Source of the DNA: Bacillus sp. JCM 19058
GTDB lineage: Bacteria; Bacillota; Bacilli; Bacillales_H; Bacillaceae_D
Direction of reading: 5' to 3'
Length of the DNA: 64,000 nt
Assembly: GCA_001310555.1 (NCBI GenBank)
Contig: BAXO01000017.1
Coordinates: forward strand, 1-64,000
Positions within the stretch are counted from its first letter, which is position 1, and every line of letters starts with the position of its first letter. Both the position numbers and the translations under genes were made by a program. Of this stretch, positions 50,265-62,625 are shown in pieces. The notes below the pieces were generated by a model, which was given only the letters and a program-made list of their open reading frames with translations, did no database searches and had not been told where the DNA came from.

Positions 50265-50919
50265 ACCATTCTTCCGTATTTTTCAATATCGATCCATTGT
50301 TTCAGGCGGTGAATCACACCTGGGAGCGTTTTACCCATTTCCCTATGAGTCATTTTTGTCCTTACTTCTAAAAATTGAGCACCAGCTTTAACAGTGCAAT
50401 ATTCATTTGGGTTTCTACGCCAAAACCTTTATAAGGACAGCTCAGAAGTACAGGGAGCCATTTTCTCTCAAATGCTCGCTGCCCCGATAACGGTGAATGC
50501 AGCCAGACACCTGTTTGTTGATAAACGATCGTGCGCGCCCGCCGTTTAATGAGCCCGAATCCGCTTTTCTTGCCTGCTTTCAATTGAGAAACAGCGATGT
50601 CTGCTTTCTTTTCCATGACTGGAGCTATTAGTAATTCGGCTTCAGTAACCGTCTCTCCTAAATCAGCATCTAGACAGACGAGATAGTGGCCTTTGGCCAG
50701 ACGCCAACCCGCTTGTAACGCCTTTCCTTTTCCACGATTTTCCGAAAAATTGATGACATGATCTGCATATCGTGCAGCTATATCTGCAGTCTCATCCGTA
50801 CTCCCATCGTTTATTACGATGATCTCTAAATCGTAAGGCAAGCGTTGGGCCTGCTTTAACGTTTTTTCCAAATAGCGAGCTTCGTTGAATGCCGGAATCA
50901 CGAGGCTAACACTGCTCAT
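50261..50919 (-). CDS. Family 2 glycosyltransferase (one frameshift)
   Basis: About 219 residues, GT-A fold, soluble. VSLVIPAFNEARYLEKTL, IIVINDGSTDETADIA, NRGKGKALQAG and LVCLDADLGE (DxD metal site). After one missing base near 50388 the frame continues AGAQFLEVRTKMTHREMG..GVIHRLKQW to a TGA. It overlaps steA as ATGA and the next gene by four bases. Resembles polyprenyl-phosphate mannosyl- or glucosyltransferases. Confidence 0.85.
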
Positions 50920-52027
50920 CGTATATATCCCCCTCTTTTCGCTAGATTGAAGCGTTCATAAAAGAACTGCTGGAGGATTTTCCAGTCGATGCTGGCAAAT
51001 GAAAATAATGAGCGTGGCTCCTTTATTTTTTTTAGGCGATGAATCCCTTTTAAATCAGTAATCCGGTCACCTGCTTGAATGCGACATAGCATACTTGCCC
51101 CCATCCCGGCACGACCTTTCTCAAGAAATTCGTTCATACCGAAGCGGCAGCCGATTAAATATAAATGCTCAGCCTCACAGCGGTAGGCAATATGAATAGC
51201 TAAATCCTCGCTCATTCCAACAAAGGCAACTTGCTCGCCGTTTAAACCGAGAGCTTGTAGTCGTTCTAAACCGGGTGAAGGACCGTTTAAATATTTATGA
51301 CATATTAGCGTTGCACCAGAACGAAGAGCTGCCTCACTGACCGAATCCATATCACCAATAATATAATCAGGAAGCAAACCACAGTTCAATAAGCCGTCTG
51401 CCGCTCCATCAACAGCAACAACATACGGCTTTCGTTTGCTAATCCATTTTTTTTCACCGCGAGTAAATCGGCTTCATATTTTGTTCCCCTTGCAACAATC
51501 AATACTTCCTTCTCCTTGAGCTTGTCGATGGATGCAGGAACAGCTGTATCATGAATAAAATATTCGCATTCTTTTTCAGCGTATACGAGCGTATTCTTTA
51601 CAAAAGTTGAAAGCTGCTGAGGATACGCTAGCTTAGCTGCGCGGTTCAGTCTGTCGATTTCCTCCTCATTGTATAGCTTGAGCAAGGCACACCGTTTAAA
51701 CTTCCCGCCTCTTTTTACGAATAAGGTCCGATCCATAATCAACACATCGGTTTGATCGAGATCCACCATCTCAGAATATTGGACGATGACATCGTAAACA
51801 GGGATTCTTGCTTGTATTAATTGGAGCACATTTGTCTGCTCATATCGCCCGCTCATTGAAGACTTCCGATTAATGACGGCTTTCACCCTTTTTTCCAATA
51901 AACCGTCTACGCTTAAACCATCCAGATCCTTATGCCAAATAAGTGCAATTCCTTTTTCAGGTATAGAACGTAATAAGTCCTTCGTCCAATGATTCTCATA
52001 CACACGCCCTTGAATGATTGAGTTCAT
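50916..52027 (-). CDS. steA: SteA-like protein with thiamin-pyrophosphokinase-type domain (one frameshift)
   Basis: About 370 residues. Contains GIALIWHKDLDGLSVDGLLE and KAVINRKSSMSGRY early on, then PYVVAVDGAADGLLNCGLLPDYIIGDMDSVS, the TPPK-like nucleotide-binding core, and a C-terminal region ending in a possible membrane-proximal helix. Frame changes at a run of eight near 51448. SteA of Corynebacterium localises with SteB at the division septum; the role in Bacillus is not established. Overlap with two glycosyl-transfer genes suggests an envelope task. Confidence 0.8.
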
Positions 52028-52176
52028 AACACTACCCTCTTTTCATTAGATACGTTTAGTATGAGCAGTTTTATTAAAATTACAACAGACGCCGGACGGG
52101 CGAAGTTAATTCCGTTAAGCTGAGGGCGGCAGGTCAATAATCGGATCGAGCGACAGTGATTCGATTTTAATAGCAG

Positions 52177-52225
52177 AAAAATGCTTTCAGTTGATTGCTT
52201 TTTTCGCAAAATACTGAAAGCATTT
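52177..52225 (-). terminator. Terminator of spo0A
   Basis: AAAATGCTTTCAGT / ACTGAAAGCATTTT, 14-base perfect stem with a T-rich loop, 45 bases past the spo0A stop. Confidence 0.8.
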
Positions 52226-52269
52226 TAAAAGGGTTGATACATTTATTGCCTTCCTCTCTATTTGCTCTT

Positions 52270-53070
52270 TCAGCTGACTTTATGCTCGATCCTCAGCTTG
52301 TCAGCCACCATCGCAATAAACTCACTATTTGTAGGCTTTGCTTTAGAATGACTGACCGTATATCCAAACAAGCTCGAAATGGAATCGATATTCCCACGGC
52401 TCCATGCGACCTCAATCGCATGTCTGATCGCCCGTTCCACTCTGCTGGAGGTTGTATTGAATTTCTTGGCAATATCAGGTAGAGTACCTTCGTAATCGAG
52501 CCGAGCAATTCGATATCGTTATAAACCATCGTAATCGCTTCTCGTAAATACATATAGCCTTTAATATGTGCGGGAACGCCGATTTCATGAATGATGCTCG
52601 TAATGTTTGCATCCAAATTCCGCTTGCCTTCTGGGGCTGAGCTCGTCTGAGTAAACCGAGGAGAGGAAGGCTTTTGCATAAATGTGGAGGAAGTTTGCCC
52701 ACCAATTTCACGAATATTTGAAACGAGTATTTCCATATCAAATGGTTTAAGGACATAATAGGAGCTCCGAGGCCGACAGCTTTCTTGGTTACTTCTTCCT
52801 GTCCAAAGGCAGTCAGCATAATAATATTCGGGCGCTTTACTAAATTCATCTGGTTTAACCGCTCAAGCACCGCTAAACCATCGAGATGGGGCATGATAAT
52901 ATCTAAAATTAAAACATCTGGCTCCTTATTTTCGACCATCGTCAAGCATTCTTGGCCGTTGTAAGCCGTTCCGATGACTTCCATATCGTCTTGAGCAGAA
53001 ATATATTCGTTTAATAAATTCACAAGCTCACGATTATCATCTGAAATACCAATTCTAATTTTTTTTGCAC
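52270..53070 (-). CDS. spo0A: Spo0A, master regulator of sporulation (about three frameshifts)
   Basis: About 266 residues. Receiver: [18 protein letters not shown], phosphoacceptor in [38 protein letters not shown] and VLKPFDME. C-terminal DNA-binding domain: [44 protein letters not shown] and [20 protein letters not shown] start at GTG 53070, seven bases after GAGGAGG. Breaks: a run of eight at the start, one near 52755 (SYYVLKPF) and one near 52486. Two 0A boxes lie upstream. Confidence 0.95.
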
Positions 53071-53112
53071 CAAAAATCCTCCTCATAGGCTGTTTTTTAT
53101 CCTATTACCATT

Positions 53113-53237
53113 TCGACAACGGTTTCGAATTTCCTCTAATTTTTATAAAAATATTAGTTTTTTTCATAATAACTTAATATATCTCCCATTTACTCCTTAT
53201 TTCGACCATATTCGATATTTGACAACATTTTGTCGAA
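53113..53237. promoter_or_regulatory. Spo0A boxes upstream of spo0A
   Basis: TTCGACA (53113-53119, complement TGTCGAA) and TGTCGAA (53231-53237) match the 0A box. They fit autoregulation of spo0A as known in B. subtilis. They lie in the AT-rich gap between spoIVB and spo0A. Confidence 0.65.
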
Positions 53238-53326
53238 AAATCTTTGTTTTATTTTTATTTTAGCATAAAACGAAGCTTCAAATGGTTGGTCTGCACCCCT
53301 TTTAGGCAAAGGAGAAAGCCAAAGCG

Positions 53327-54642
53327 CTAGCTCGCTTTGACTTCTGTTTGTTTTGAAAATAATTCTGCTTCTTCCAGCATCCAGCTTATATGGCAGCCGT
53401 AGCCCGATGTCGGATCGTTAACAAACACATGGGTAACAGCACCGATTAATTTACCGTCCTGAATAATTGGACTACCACTCATCCCTTGCACAATTCCTCC
53501 GGTTGTTTCCAGAAGCTTAGGATCAGTTACTTTAATAACCATTCCCTTAGTTGCAGGTTGCGTTTGTGGAACGGAGCTAATAATTTCGATATCAAATTCT
53601 TCCACATCTTCCCCGTTGACTACAGTTAATATTTTGGCCGGACCTTCTTTTACATGACTCGATAAAGTTACTGGAAGCTGAGCGTCGTTTATTTTATTTT
53701 TTTAAGTTGGCCTTGTGCAGCTTGCCAAAAATTCCATAAGGGCTGTTTTTTTCTACTGACCCTAATTCGTTTCTTTGCTTTGTAAAGCTGGCTAATTTTT
53801 CACCCGGATCCCCGTTTATACCTTTCTCAATTGATGATACCGAAGACCGGACAATTTGCCCATCATGAACGACAATCGGCTTTTTCGTATCGACATCAGA
53901 AATAACGTGTCCAAGCGCTCCAAACTTTTTAGATTCTGGATGATAAAAAGTTAACGTTCCGACACCGGCAGCCGAATCGCGAATGTAAAGCCCCATTCTA
54001 TATGAATGGTCGCCCTCTGATTTTATTGGCTGTAAAGTCTTTGTCAATGTCTCGTTGTCGCGTCTCACTTCAACCGCTAGCGAACGCGCTTCCTCCCCAG
54101 CCGCCTGAACATATTTGGAAATTTCACTCATCTGCTGAATTTGCTGATCGTCGACCTTTGTGATCATATCACCAACCTGTATTCCAGCAGTCTCTCCAGG
54201 GGACTTCTCTCCTTCATCTGTCTGCACTAAATGATGGCCGACGACGAGAACTCCTTCAGTGTTTAATTTGACGCCGATTGATTGACCACCAGGAATGACT
54301 TTTATATTAGGGAGCACACTAACATCAATGCTTTTTACAGGAAAGCCGTTGACTTCCATCGTCATGCTGGCATCACCTGCTTTTTCTGCTTTTACATTGG
54401 CTGTATAGCCCCGGTCTGTCTGAGTCATGGAATAAGCGACTTCAGTATTAACATCGTTTATTTGTGCATGAACCAATTTCAATGGGCCGTCCGTTTGAAA
54501 AAACTCAGTTTCCACGTTCTCAAATACCGTCATCGTTGTTGGAATTTGAAGCCATTCCTTTACCGTAGACGAGAAACCCAAACTGAGCAAAAACAACAAA
54601 AAAAAGTACTCCCGTAACTTTACGTAATCGCTCGCTTCTCAC
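53327..54642 (-). CDS. spoIVB: SpoIVB serine peptidase (two frameshifts)
   Basis: About 438 residues. N-terminal membrane anchor, PDZ domain ([34 protein letters not shown]), then the S55 peptidase: His in [13 protein letters not shown] and Ser in [18 protein letters not shown], ending with [18 protein letters not shown] 54642 follows AGGAGAG. Frame changes at a run of eight near 54600 and a run near 53699. It is secreted into the intermembrane space of the forespore and cleaves SpoIVFA to trigger sigma-K. Upstream of spo0A, as in Bacillus generally. Confidence 0.94.
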
Positions 54643-54736
54643 TCGCTTCACTCTCCTAGCTCCCAGCCCACACCTCTGTAATGGCTGTATTTCTAATGTT
54701 GCCTTGCAGGCCTACATTTATAACTGATTACAAAGA

Positions 54737-54765
54737 AAAAAGCTAACCTAAACTGGTTAGCTTTT
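54737..54765 (-). terminator. Terminator of recN
   Basis: AAAAGCTAACC / GGTTAGCTTTT stem with a six-base loop, directly at the recN stop. Confidence 0.75.
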
Positions 54766-56496
54766 CAAAGCGACTTTTTTTTATTTTGATTTGCCAGCAG
54801 CAATAATTCTCTTGCATGCTGTTTCGTTATATCAGTGACCTCTACTCCAGAAATCATCCGTGCAAGCTCATCGACTTTGTCATTGTCAGATAAAGTATGG
54901 ACAGACGTTTTTACACGTTGCTCAGACGATTGCTCCTTTGTAATGTATAAATGGGTATCAGCCATTGCGGCTACTTGAGGTAAATGGGTAATACAAAGCA
55001 CTTGAGAATCTGTGGAAATTCCATAAATTTTTTTCGGCCATCGCTTGAGCGACACGCCACTGACGCCTGTATCGACTTCGTCGAAGATGACTGACATTTT
55101 ACCTTGGTGATTAGAAAAAAATCGACTTCAGCGCTAGCATCAGCCGAGATACTTCACCCCCAGAGACAACCTTGGCCAACGGTTTCAATGGTTCGCCACG
55201 ATTGGTGGCAACAAAAAAATTCGATTAAATCAACGCCAGCCTCACCGAAATACTTGGTCATTCCGTCCATACTCGCCTTCAGACTGCCCGTGCTTCGAGC
55301 TCCGAATTGTATTTTAAAAATTGTATTTTCCATAAAGAGTTGTTGAAGCTCCTTATGAATCGCTTCAGTTAACTGCTTCGCTGCTTTTTTTCGAACCGCT
55401 GTTACGGCCTCGGCTTCGAGCTGTAAATCGAGCAAAAGACTGTCCAGCTCCTGCTCTAACCCCTTTATTCGTTCATCCTTATGAACGATAGTATCGAGTT
55501 CTTCCTCAGTTGAAGCCGCATACTCGAGAATCTCCTCAACCGATTGACCATATTTTCGCCTTAGCTCCTGAATCTCATTCAGACGTTGCTCGATCCATTC
55601 CAGCCGTTCAGGGTCAAACTCTACCTGCTCTGCTTTATCCCGTAATGTAAAGGCTGCCTCCTCAAGCAAAAAATAGCAGTTACTAATCGTTTCGTGAACG
55701 TCGGCTACCCCTTGATCAATTGACGCAGCATCTTCTAAAAAAGCAACCGTGTTCGTTAAAAAATCCAATGCATGCCCTTCTCCATGAAGGCTGTGATAGC
55801 TATCCTGAAGCACTTTAAACAAGCGTTCGCTATTTGCTAAACGGTGCCTTTCCTCAGAAAGCCTCACATCTTCACCAGGCTCAAGGGCTGCTTTTTCGAT
55901 TTCTTCGAGCTGGTAGGTCAGCAAATCGAGCCTTCGTGCCATCTCCTGCTCATTTTCTCCTAAATGGTTCAACTGCTTTCTGAGCTGAACAGCCTCCTTG
56001 TACAGGCGTTCGTACTCAGACAAAGCGGAGACAAGTTCCTTTTTGGCAAAGTGATCAAGCAAGGCGATATGTTCGTCTGGATTCATTAACACTTGGTGCT
56101 CGTGCTGCCCATGAATATCAATAAGACCTTGTCCAATCTCACGTAGAATCCTAATGTGACAAGCTTGCCGTTCATTCGGCAAACGCTTTTTCCTTGTGCC
56201 GTTATTTCCCTTCGTAAAACAAGCATGCGATCCCGGACATCAATCCCAATCTCTTCTGCTTTTTTTATGACCGCATGGTCATCCCCTACTTCAAACAACC
56301 CTTCGATTTCCGCCCGCTTTTTTCCATGCCGGACAAATTCCACTGATCCCCGGCCGCCTAAAAGCAAACCGATCGCATCAATGATAATCGACTTACCCGC
56401 ACCTGTTTCTCCTGTTAAAACGGTTAACCCTTGTTCAAACGGAATCGTTAATTCATCAATGATGGCAAAATGTTTTATTGATAATTCGATTAACAT
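54765..56496 (-). CDS. recN: DNA repair protein RecN (several frameshifts)
   Basis: About 575 residues, SMC-like. Walker A in [19 protein letters not shown]; long coiled coil from about residue 150 to 360 ([31 protein letters not shown]); ABC signature [15 protein letters not shown] (in a short separate frame near 55150-55120); Walker [15 protein letters not shown]; and [13 protein letters not shown]. Breaks near 56140, 55215, 55120 and 55030. It acts early in double-strand break repair. 31 bases after argR in the same direction. Confidence 0.93.
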
Positions 56497-56527
56497 CGTA
56501 TTCCCACCTTAGAAAAGCATAGATCTT

Positions 56528-56979
56528 TTACAGCATTTCTAAAAAAAACGATTAGTTACAGCCGGTCCATCCTTTTCGTCTTTGCATATAATCAACATCG
56601 TATCATCACCGCAAATGGTACCCATTATTTCAGGCCAATCGAGATTATCAATTAGAGCCCCGATCGAATTGGCGTTTCCTGGAAGGGTTTTCATCACGAT
56701 TAGATTATTTGTATGATCGATCCCAATAAAGCTTTCGATTAACGAACGCTTTAGCTTTTCCAAAGGATTAAAGCGTTGATCCGCCGGTAAACTGTATTTA
56801 TAGCTACCGTTTGCCATCGGAACTTTATACAGATGCAGCTCCTTTATATCTCTTGAAACCGTAGCCTGTGTTACGTTGTACCCAGCCAGCTTAAGCTGAT
56901 CGACAAGCTCTTCTTGTGTTTCGACATCCTGATTCGTAATAATTTCTCTTATTTTAATATGCCTTTGGCCTTTAGTCAT
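56528..56979 (-). CDS. argR: Arginine repressor ArgR/AhrC (frameshift at the last codons)
   Basis: About 150 residues. N-terminal winged helix ([38 protein letters not shown]) and C-terminal arginine-binding and oligomerisation domain ([28 protein letters not shown]). A run of eight near 56545 truncates the end; adding one base gives NRFFLEML and a TAA. Regulates arginine synthesis and breakdown. Place between tlyA and recN is as in B. subtilis. Confidence 0.94.
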
Positions 56980-57184
56980 CTTCGATCACCTATTTTCTCA
57001 ATTTAAATATTAACTTGTTTATACACATTATCGCTTTTCAACAGAGTGATTACAACCTTGATTGTAAACATTGAGGGGCTGACTTTTCAAGCTTTTGCTC
57101 AATCTGAGCTCTTTCTCCTGACGTCGCAAAAACGGATCATTTTTGAGGGAATTCATTAGAGGAAAATAGTGGAAGGAGCTGTTT

Positions 57185-57209
57185 ACGGAAAACCTAATTA
57201 GTTTTCCGT
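57185..57209 (-). terminator. Hairpin after tlyA
   Basis: ACGGAAAAC / GTTTTCCGT perfect stem with a seven-base loop, about 60 bases past the tlyA stop. No clear T run, so only a possible terminator. Confidence 0.45.
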
Positions 57210-57271
57210 TCAGCCTTTACTTATCGTGCAAATTTAAAACGTTAGCATTGCCTGCCGCCGTCGGTAAAACG

Positions 57272-58090
57272 CTACTTTTTCGTATCGAAATGCTGATGCG
57301 CTTCCTTGATAACCGCAGCAATGTTCTGTTCAAGATTGGAATGTGGCTTATTCGTTGTTCTTTCAAGAAATAACAGGAATTCAATATTCCCTTCTCCGCC
57401 CTTTATCGGAGAAAAGTCGATACCAGCAATCGAAAAGCCTTCTTTTATTGCATAGGCGCTAATTTTTGATACGACTTGACGATGAACCTCCGGATCAGAA
57501 ATAACGCCTTTATTACCAATTTGATTCCGCTCTGCTTCAAATTGCGGTTTTACGAGGGCAATGACTTGTCCCTGTTTCGGTAAAATCGATGTTAAAACGG
57601 GCAATATTCGTGTCAGTGAAATAAAGGAAACGTCAATCGTGACGAACTCCGGTAGCCCCTTCGTCAATTGGTTAGGTGTTACGTAGCGGAAATTCGTTCG
57701 TTCCATGACGACCACGCGTTTATCCTGTCTCAGCTTCCATGCCAGTTGATTATAGCCAACGTCGACAGCATAGACCGTTTTAGCACCGTTTTGTAAAGCA
57801 CAGTCGGTAAAGCCGCCCGTAGATGCTCCAATATCTAAAACGATCTTTCCCGATAAGGAAATGCAAAACTGTTCGAGCGCTTTGGCGAGTTTGAGCCCTC
57901 CTCGACTAACAAAAGGTGTGCCGCTCTGTTTAATCATGAGCGGCTGCTCCAGTTCAATTTTCGTTCCGGGCGAGATTCGCTCCGTTCCCGAGTAGACGAG
58001 CCCAGCCATAATCGACCTCTTTGCCGCCTCTCTCGTATCGCATAAACCCCGATTGACTAATAAAAGGTCTACCCATTCCTTTTTCGCCAT
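57272..58090 (-). CDS. tlyA: TlyA-family RNA methyltransferase (YqxC)
   Basis: 272 residues, intact. N-terminal S4 domain ([25 protein letters not shown]) and FtsJ/RrmJ-like methyltransferase with SAM motif [20 protein letters not shown] and [15 protein letters not shown]. Methylates ribosomal RNA 2'-OH in characterised relatives. Starts three bases after the dxs stop. Confidence 0.93.
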   Translation of the reverse strand: MAKKEWVDLLLVNRGLCDTREAAKRSIMAGLVYSGTERISPGTKIELEQPLMIKQSGTPFVSRGGLKLAKALEQFCISLSGKIVLDIGASTGGFTDCALQNGAKTVYAVDVGYNQLAWKLRQDKRVVVMERTNFRYVTPNQLTKGLPEFVTIDVSFISLTRILPVLTSILPKQGQVIALVKPQFEAERNQIGNKGVISDPEVHRQVVSKISAYAIKEGFSIAGIDFSPIKGGEGNIEFLLFLERTTNKPHSNLEQNIAAVIKEAHQHFDTKK

Positions 58091-58093
58091 CGG

Positions 58094-59985
58094 TTATGCC
58101 CTTTTTTTGCTGTCTCGGTAGCATAGCCTGTATTTGCTCCGTTACGCGATTAACGGTCAGCCCGATTTCTTCGAGAAGCTGTCCAACGCCGCCATGCTCA
58201 ATATAGTAATCAGGTATCCCCATACGACTCACTTGCATATTATGGTAGTCATTATCATGGAAAAATTCGAGAACAGCACTGCCGAATCCACCTTGTAAAG
58301 CCGCTTCCTCAAGGGTTAGTACTGGGATGTTAGTTTGCGCCAGCGAATGCAGCAACGCTTCATCAAGTGGCTTAGCAGAATTCGCATTGACGAGCTTCAC
58401 TGAAACTCCTTGACTGGACAAATTGGCCATCGCTTCTTCAGCAACTGGCAGCATAGTACCGAACGTTAAGATGCACAGCTCGTTTCCGTCCTGTAGCGTT
58501 TCCCATTTTCCGATCGGCAACACTTGCAGCTGCTCATCCATCTTTACGCCTAAGCCATTTCCGCGCGGATAGCGGACGGCAATCGGCCCATCGTCGTATT
58601 GGAGCGCGGTATAGAGCATATGCTGAAGCTCATTTTCGTCCTTCGGCATTAAAATTTTCATATTCGGCAAGTGTCGCAAATACGCAATATCAAAAACACC
58701 TTGATGAGTCTCGCCATCCGCTCCGACCAAGCCAGCACGATCGATCGCAAATACTACATTTAGATTTTGCCGGCAATATCGTGAACAAGCTGATCGTAGC
58801 CGCGCTGTAAAAAGGTCGAATATACAGCGAAAACCGGCTTCATTCCTTGAGTGGCAAGCCCTCCCGCCATAGTCGTTGCATGCTGTTCAGCAATCCCGAC
58901 ATCAAACATTCGCTCTGGGAATTCCTTAGCAAACACATCGAGCTTCGTTCCTCCCGGCATAGCGGCAGTAATGGCAACGACTCGCTCATCTTCTCGTGCA
59001 ATTGTCTTTAACGTTTCGGCAAATACGCCGCTGTAGCTAGGAGGAAGCCCATTTTTTTTCACAACTTCCCCTGACTCAATCTTATAAGGGCCAAGTCCGT
59101 GCCACGTCCCTTCGGCATCGTTTTCAGCAGGCTTGTATCCCTTGCCTTTTTTCGTAATTACATGTACGAGAACAGGTCCAGACGTTTTCTTTGCATACTT
59201 CATATTTTCCATTAAATCATCTAAATCATGGCCATCCACCGGACCTAAATAGGTGAAGCCCATCTCTTCGAAAAACATTCCGGAAACGAGCAAATATTTT
59301 AAGCTGTCCTTTACCCGTTCAGCCGTTGCTGCGAGTTTACCGCCAAAGGCTGGAATTTTCTTAATTAATTGCTCAAGCTCTTCCTTTGCCTTATGATATT
59401 TACCTGCTGTTCGTAAACGAGCGAGCACATTGTGCAGGGCGCCGACATTCGGGGCAATCGACATCTCATTATCATTGAGTATGACGATTAGATCCTTTTG
59501 CTCATGGCCAATATGATTTAATGCTTCCAAAGCCATACCGCCCGTTAACGCACCGTCACCAATAATTGCAACGACATGGTTATTCTCATCTCTCAAATCT
59601 CGTGCAGTCGCCATTCCCATCGCCGCTGAAAGCGACGTTGAGCTATGTCCAGTCTCCCATATATCATGCTTGCTTTCATTTCGTTTCGGAAATCCGCAAA
59701 GACCGTGAAATTGTCTTAGCTGATCGAATTGTTCCGCCCGGCCGGTCAAGATCTTATGAACATAAGCTTGATGACCGACATCCCAAATAAATTTATCCTT
59801 TGGACTTTCAAATAAACGATGGAGCGCCAGTGTCAATTCCACTACCCCGAGATTTGGCCCAAGTGACCACCCGTTACCGATAGCTTCTCAATCAGAAAGC
59901 GACGAATATCTGAGGCGAGCTGCTCTAAATCTTTTTTTGAATAATTTTTGATCATGCTCGGGTCTTTTAATTCTTCGAGCTTCAT
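58094..59985 (-). CDS. dxs: 1-Deoxy-D-xylulose-5-phosphate synthase (about three frameshifts)
   Basis: About 630 residues, first enzyme of the MEP pathway. ThDP motif [48 protein letters not shown] with the catalytic Glu, and [21 protein letters not shown]. Starts [20 protein letters not shown] at 59985. One C missing near 59856 ([13 protein letters not shown]), one A missing near 58770 ([15 protein letters not shown]), one extra base in the run near 58100, after which TAA 58094 ends it. Confidence 0.95.
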
Positions 59986-60088
59986 AAGAAACCCTCACTT
60001 TCCAGTCTATTTGGTCTTATCCGATTTAAATTCCTGACTCTAGTCTAACATAAAGATAATTCGAAGCATAAACCTTCTTTCAATTCTT

Positions 60089-60974
60089 TTAATGATCGCG
60101 CTCAGTTACATATACCATGAGCTCCTGAAGAAGCTCGTGCTCCATCTTTATTGTTTGGAGGTACTCAAGCGCCGTTTTCTTATGAATCTCCATCATTCGC
60201 TTTGCACCCTCTAGTCCAAGCAAGCTCGGGTATGTGCTTTTATTGTTTCCGTCATCACTGCCAACAGGCTTCCCAATAGTCGATACATCGCCTTCTACAT
60301 CGAGAATGTCATCTTTGATTTGAAATACGAGTCCGAGTTCGCGCGCGAATTGACGAACGTTTTCAATATTTTGTTCGTTTTCTCCTGCCAAAACGGCTCC
60401 AGCTACTACAGAAAAAGTAAGGAGCGCTCCGGTTTTATTATGATGAATGGAGGCCAACTCTTCAATCGATAAAGGAGTGTTTTCCGCTGCAAGGTCAGCT
60501 ATTTGACCAGCAATCATCCCCTCAGGTCCAGCTGCCTGCGCTAATTCCCGAAAAAGTAAAACCTTCTGCTCAATAGTACACCCTTCCATTTCAGCAATTA
60601 TTTGGAAGCTGTAGGTCAACAAGGCATCCCCTGCCAGAATAGCCGTTGCTTCACCGAACACTTTGTGGTTTGTCGGCTTTCCCCTTCGTAAATCGTCATC
60701 ATCCATTGCAGGCAAGTCATCATGAATTAGAGAATACGTATGAAGCATTTCAATAGCACACGCGAGATCCAAACGATTCGAAAAATCGTGTCCGAAGCTT
60801 TTTAACGTGGCCATGAAGAGGAGCGGTCTGATCCGCTTTCCTCCTGCATTTAGTGAATAAATCATTGAATCCTTTAGGCTTGCAGGCGCATCCAGTTTTT
60901 TTAATCCAAAGAGGCAAGCTCCGGTCAACCAAATCCTTTGCTTCTTTTAAGAATGTGCTTAGTTTTTGATTCAC
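60089..60974 (-). CDS. ispA: Farnesyl diphosphate synthase/geranyltranstransferase (one frameshift)
   Basis: About 294 residues. First Asp-rich motif [21 protein letters not shown], second [16 protein letters not shown], and [19 protein letters not shown] 60974 overlaps the xseB stop by four bases. An A7 run near 60896-60902 is one too long, before [13 protein letters not shown]. Supplies C15 chains for undecaprenyl phosphate and quinones. Confidence 0.95.
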
Positions 60975-61216
60975 TCTTCCCCGTCCCCCACTGACTGTAA
61001 TTTTTCCAATTCGCCATCCTCGTGCAAAATTTGTTCCATTTGTGCTTCGACCTTTTCCAGCTTCGTGTGACATTGCTTTGATAGAGCCATTCCTTCCTGA
61101 AACATCGAAATCGCTTGTTCTAACGGAACGTCTCCTTGCTCCAGCTGTTCAACAACAGCTTCAAGCTGATTCATTGCCTCCTCAAAGCTCAATTCCTCAT
61201 TTTTCGCTTCGCTCAT
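60971..61216 (-). CDS. xseB: Exodeoxyribonuclease VII small subunit
   Basis: 81 residues, intact: [41 protein letters not shown] and [12 protein letters not shown] are the full family signature. Overlaps ispA by four bases; about 70 bases downstream of xseA. Confidence 0.96.
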   Translation of the reverse strand: MSEAKNEELSFEEAMNQLEAVVEQLEQGDVPLEQAISMFQEGMALSKQCHTKLEKVEAQMEQILHEDGELEKLQSVGDGEE

Positions 61217-61288
61217 ATTCAGCTCTCCTTACCGAACGTTATTCATGAATTGAGTCCATTTACCGTCTTTTAATCGGTTGCCGTCCGT

Positions 61289-62614
61289 TTAACCTGACAA
61301 AAAAACGTGTCCGTCTGATACTCTTACTTCAAGCTCCTGCCCAATCTCAGCCTGTTCCACCGAGGTAATAGCTTTCGCTCGTTTGTGTCATAGACTAGGC
61401 TGTAACCCCGCTCCATCACTCTTAAAGGATTCAGCATATTTAATTCGCTAACTAACTGCTGAAAGGGCCTTTTCTTTTTCTGGAGAAGGTCGTCCATTTT
61501 TCGGATTAATTCTTCCTCTACGTGCTTAAGTTGGGTCGCGGCTTGCTTGATCCTTGCTCAGGGTGATTTCGTTCAATTGCTTTTTTTTGCTGCTCAAATC
61601 GCTGTCTTTGGCTAGAAACGATTCGTAACGCTGCTCGCTTCAAGCGTTCAATATCGCTATCGAGCTGCTGCTCCTTTTGACGAATTAGCTGAATCGGATA
61701 GCGAAAAGCATACGAACGCTCAAGCCTGCTCAGTACATCCTTTTTTTTGTTCAATATGTTTAGTCATAGCTCGAATTAAACGACTATGGTGACTGGATAG
61801 GTGAGTTTGCAGCTCAGAAATATCGGGGACAGCCATTTCTGCGGCTCCAGTTGGGTCGGTGCTCTCAGATCAGCAACAAAGTCGCTAATCGTATAATCTG
61901 TTTCGTGACCGACCGCTGAAATAATCGGTACGATGGACCGGCAATGGCTCGAGCGACTTCTTCAGCATTAAAGGGCCACAGCTCCTCTATGGACCCACCG
62001 CCTCGTCCGAGCAAGATAACATCAAATTTAGCGGCCAGATTAGCCTGTGTAATCGCCTTCGCAATAGAACGTGACGCCTCCTCTCCCTGAACGAGTACAG
62101 GGAGCAAGGTGCGCTCTGCTATCGGATACCGCCTTTTCAAGGTAGACATCATATCCCTGACCGCTGCTCCGGTCGGCGATGTAATGACGGCAATGCTCTG
62201 CGGGAAACGAGGAATAGGCTTTTTCCGTTCCTCTGAAAATAAGCCTTCCTGTTCAAGTAATCCCTTCAGTTTCTCGTAGGCTAAATACAAGCTGCCGATT
62301 CCGTCAGGCTGCATTTCTTGAGCATAAAACTGATATTGGCCATAAGGCTCGTATACGTTTACTTCACCTCTAACAAGGACGTTCATTCCATTTTCCGGCT
62401 TAAAGGCTAAATATCGATTTTGACTAGCGAACATCACCGACTGTATTCTCGATTTAGCGTCCTTAATAGTAAAGTACATGTGACCGCGGCTATGATGATT
62501 AAAATTCGATATTTCTCCACGAATCCACACATGCTGTAAAAGCGGATCTCCCTCATACAGCCCTTTAATATAACGCGTCAATTCTGAAACCGTAAAAATT
62601 GTTTGAGATGCCAT
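61289..62614 (-). CDS. xseA: Exodeoxyribonuclease VII large subunit (multiple frameshifts)
   Basis: About 442 residues. N-terminal OB fold ([42 protein letters not shown]), then the catalytic domain: [74 protein letters not shown] (after correction), and a coiled coil [21 protein letters not shown]. Ends [15 protein letters not shown]. Breaks near 61947, 61865, 61750, 61520 and 61385. As read, its frame is open into folD upstream; ATG 62614 is the normal start. Confidence 0.92.
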
Positions 62615-62625
62615 ATCGAGAGCCC

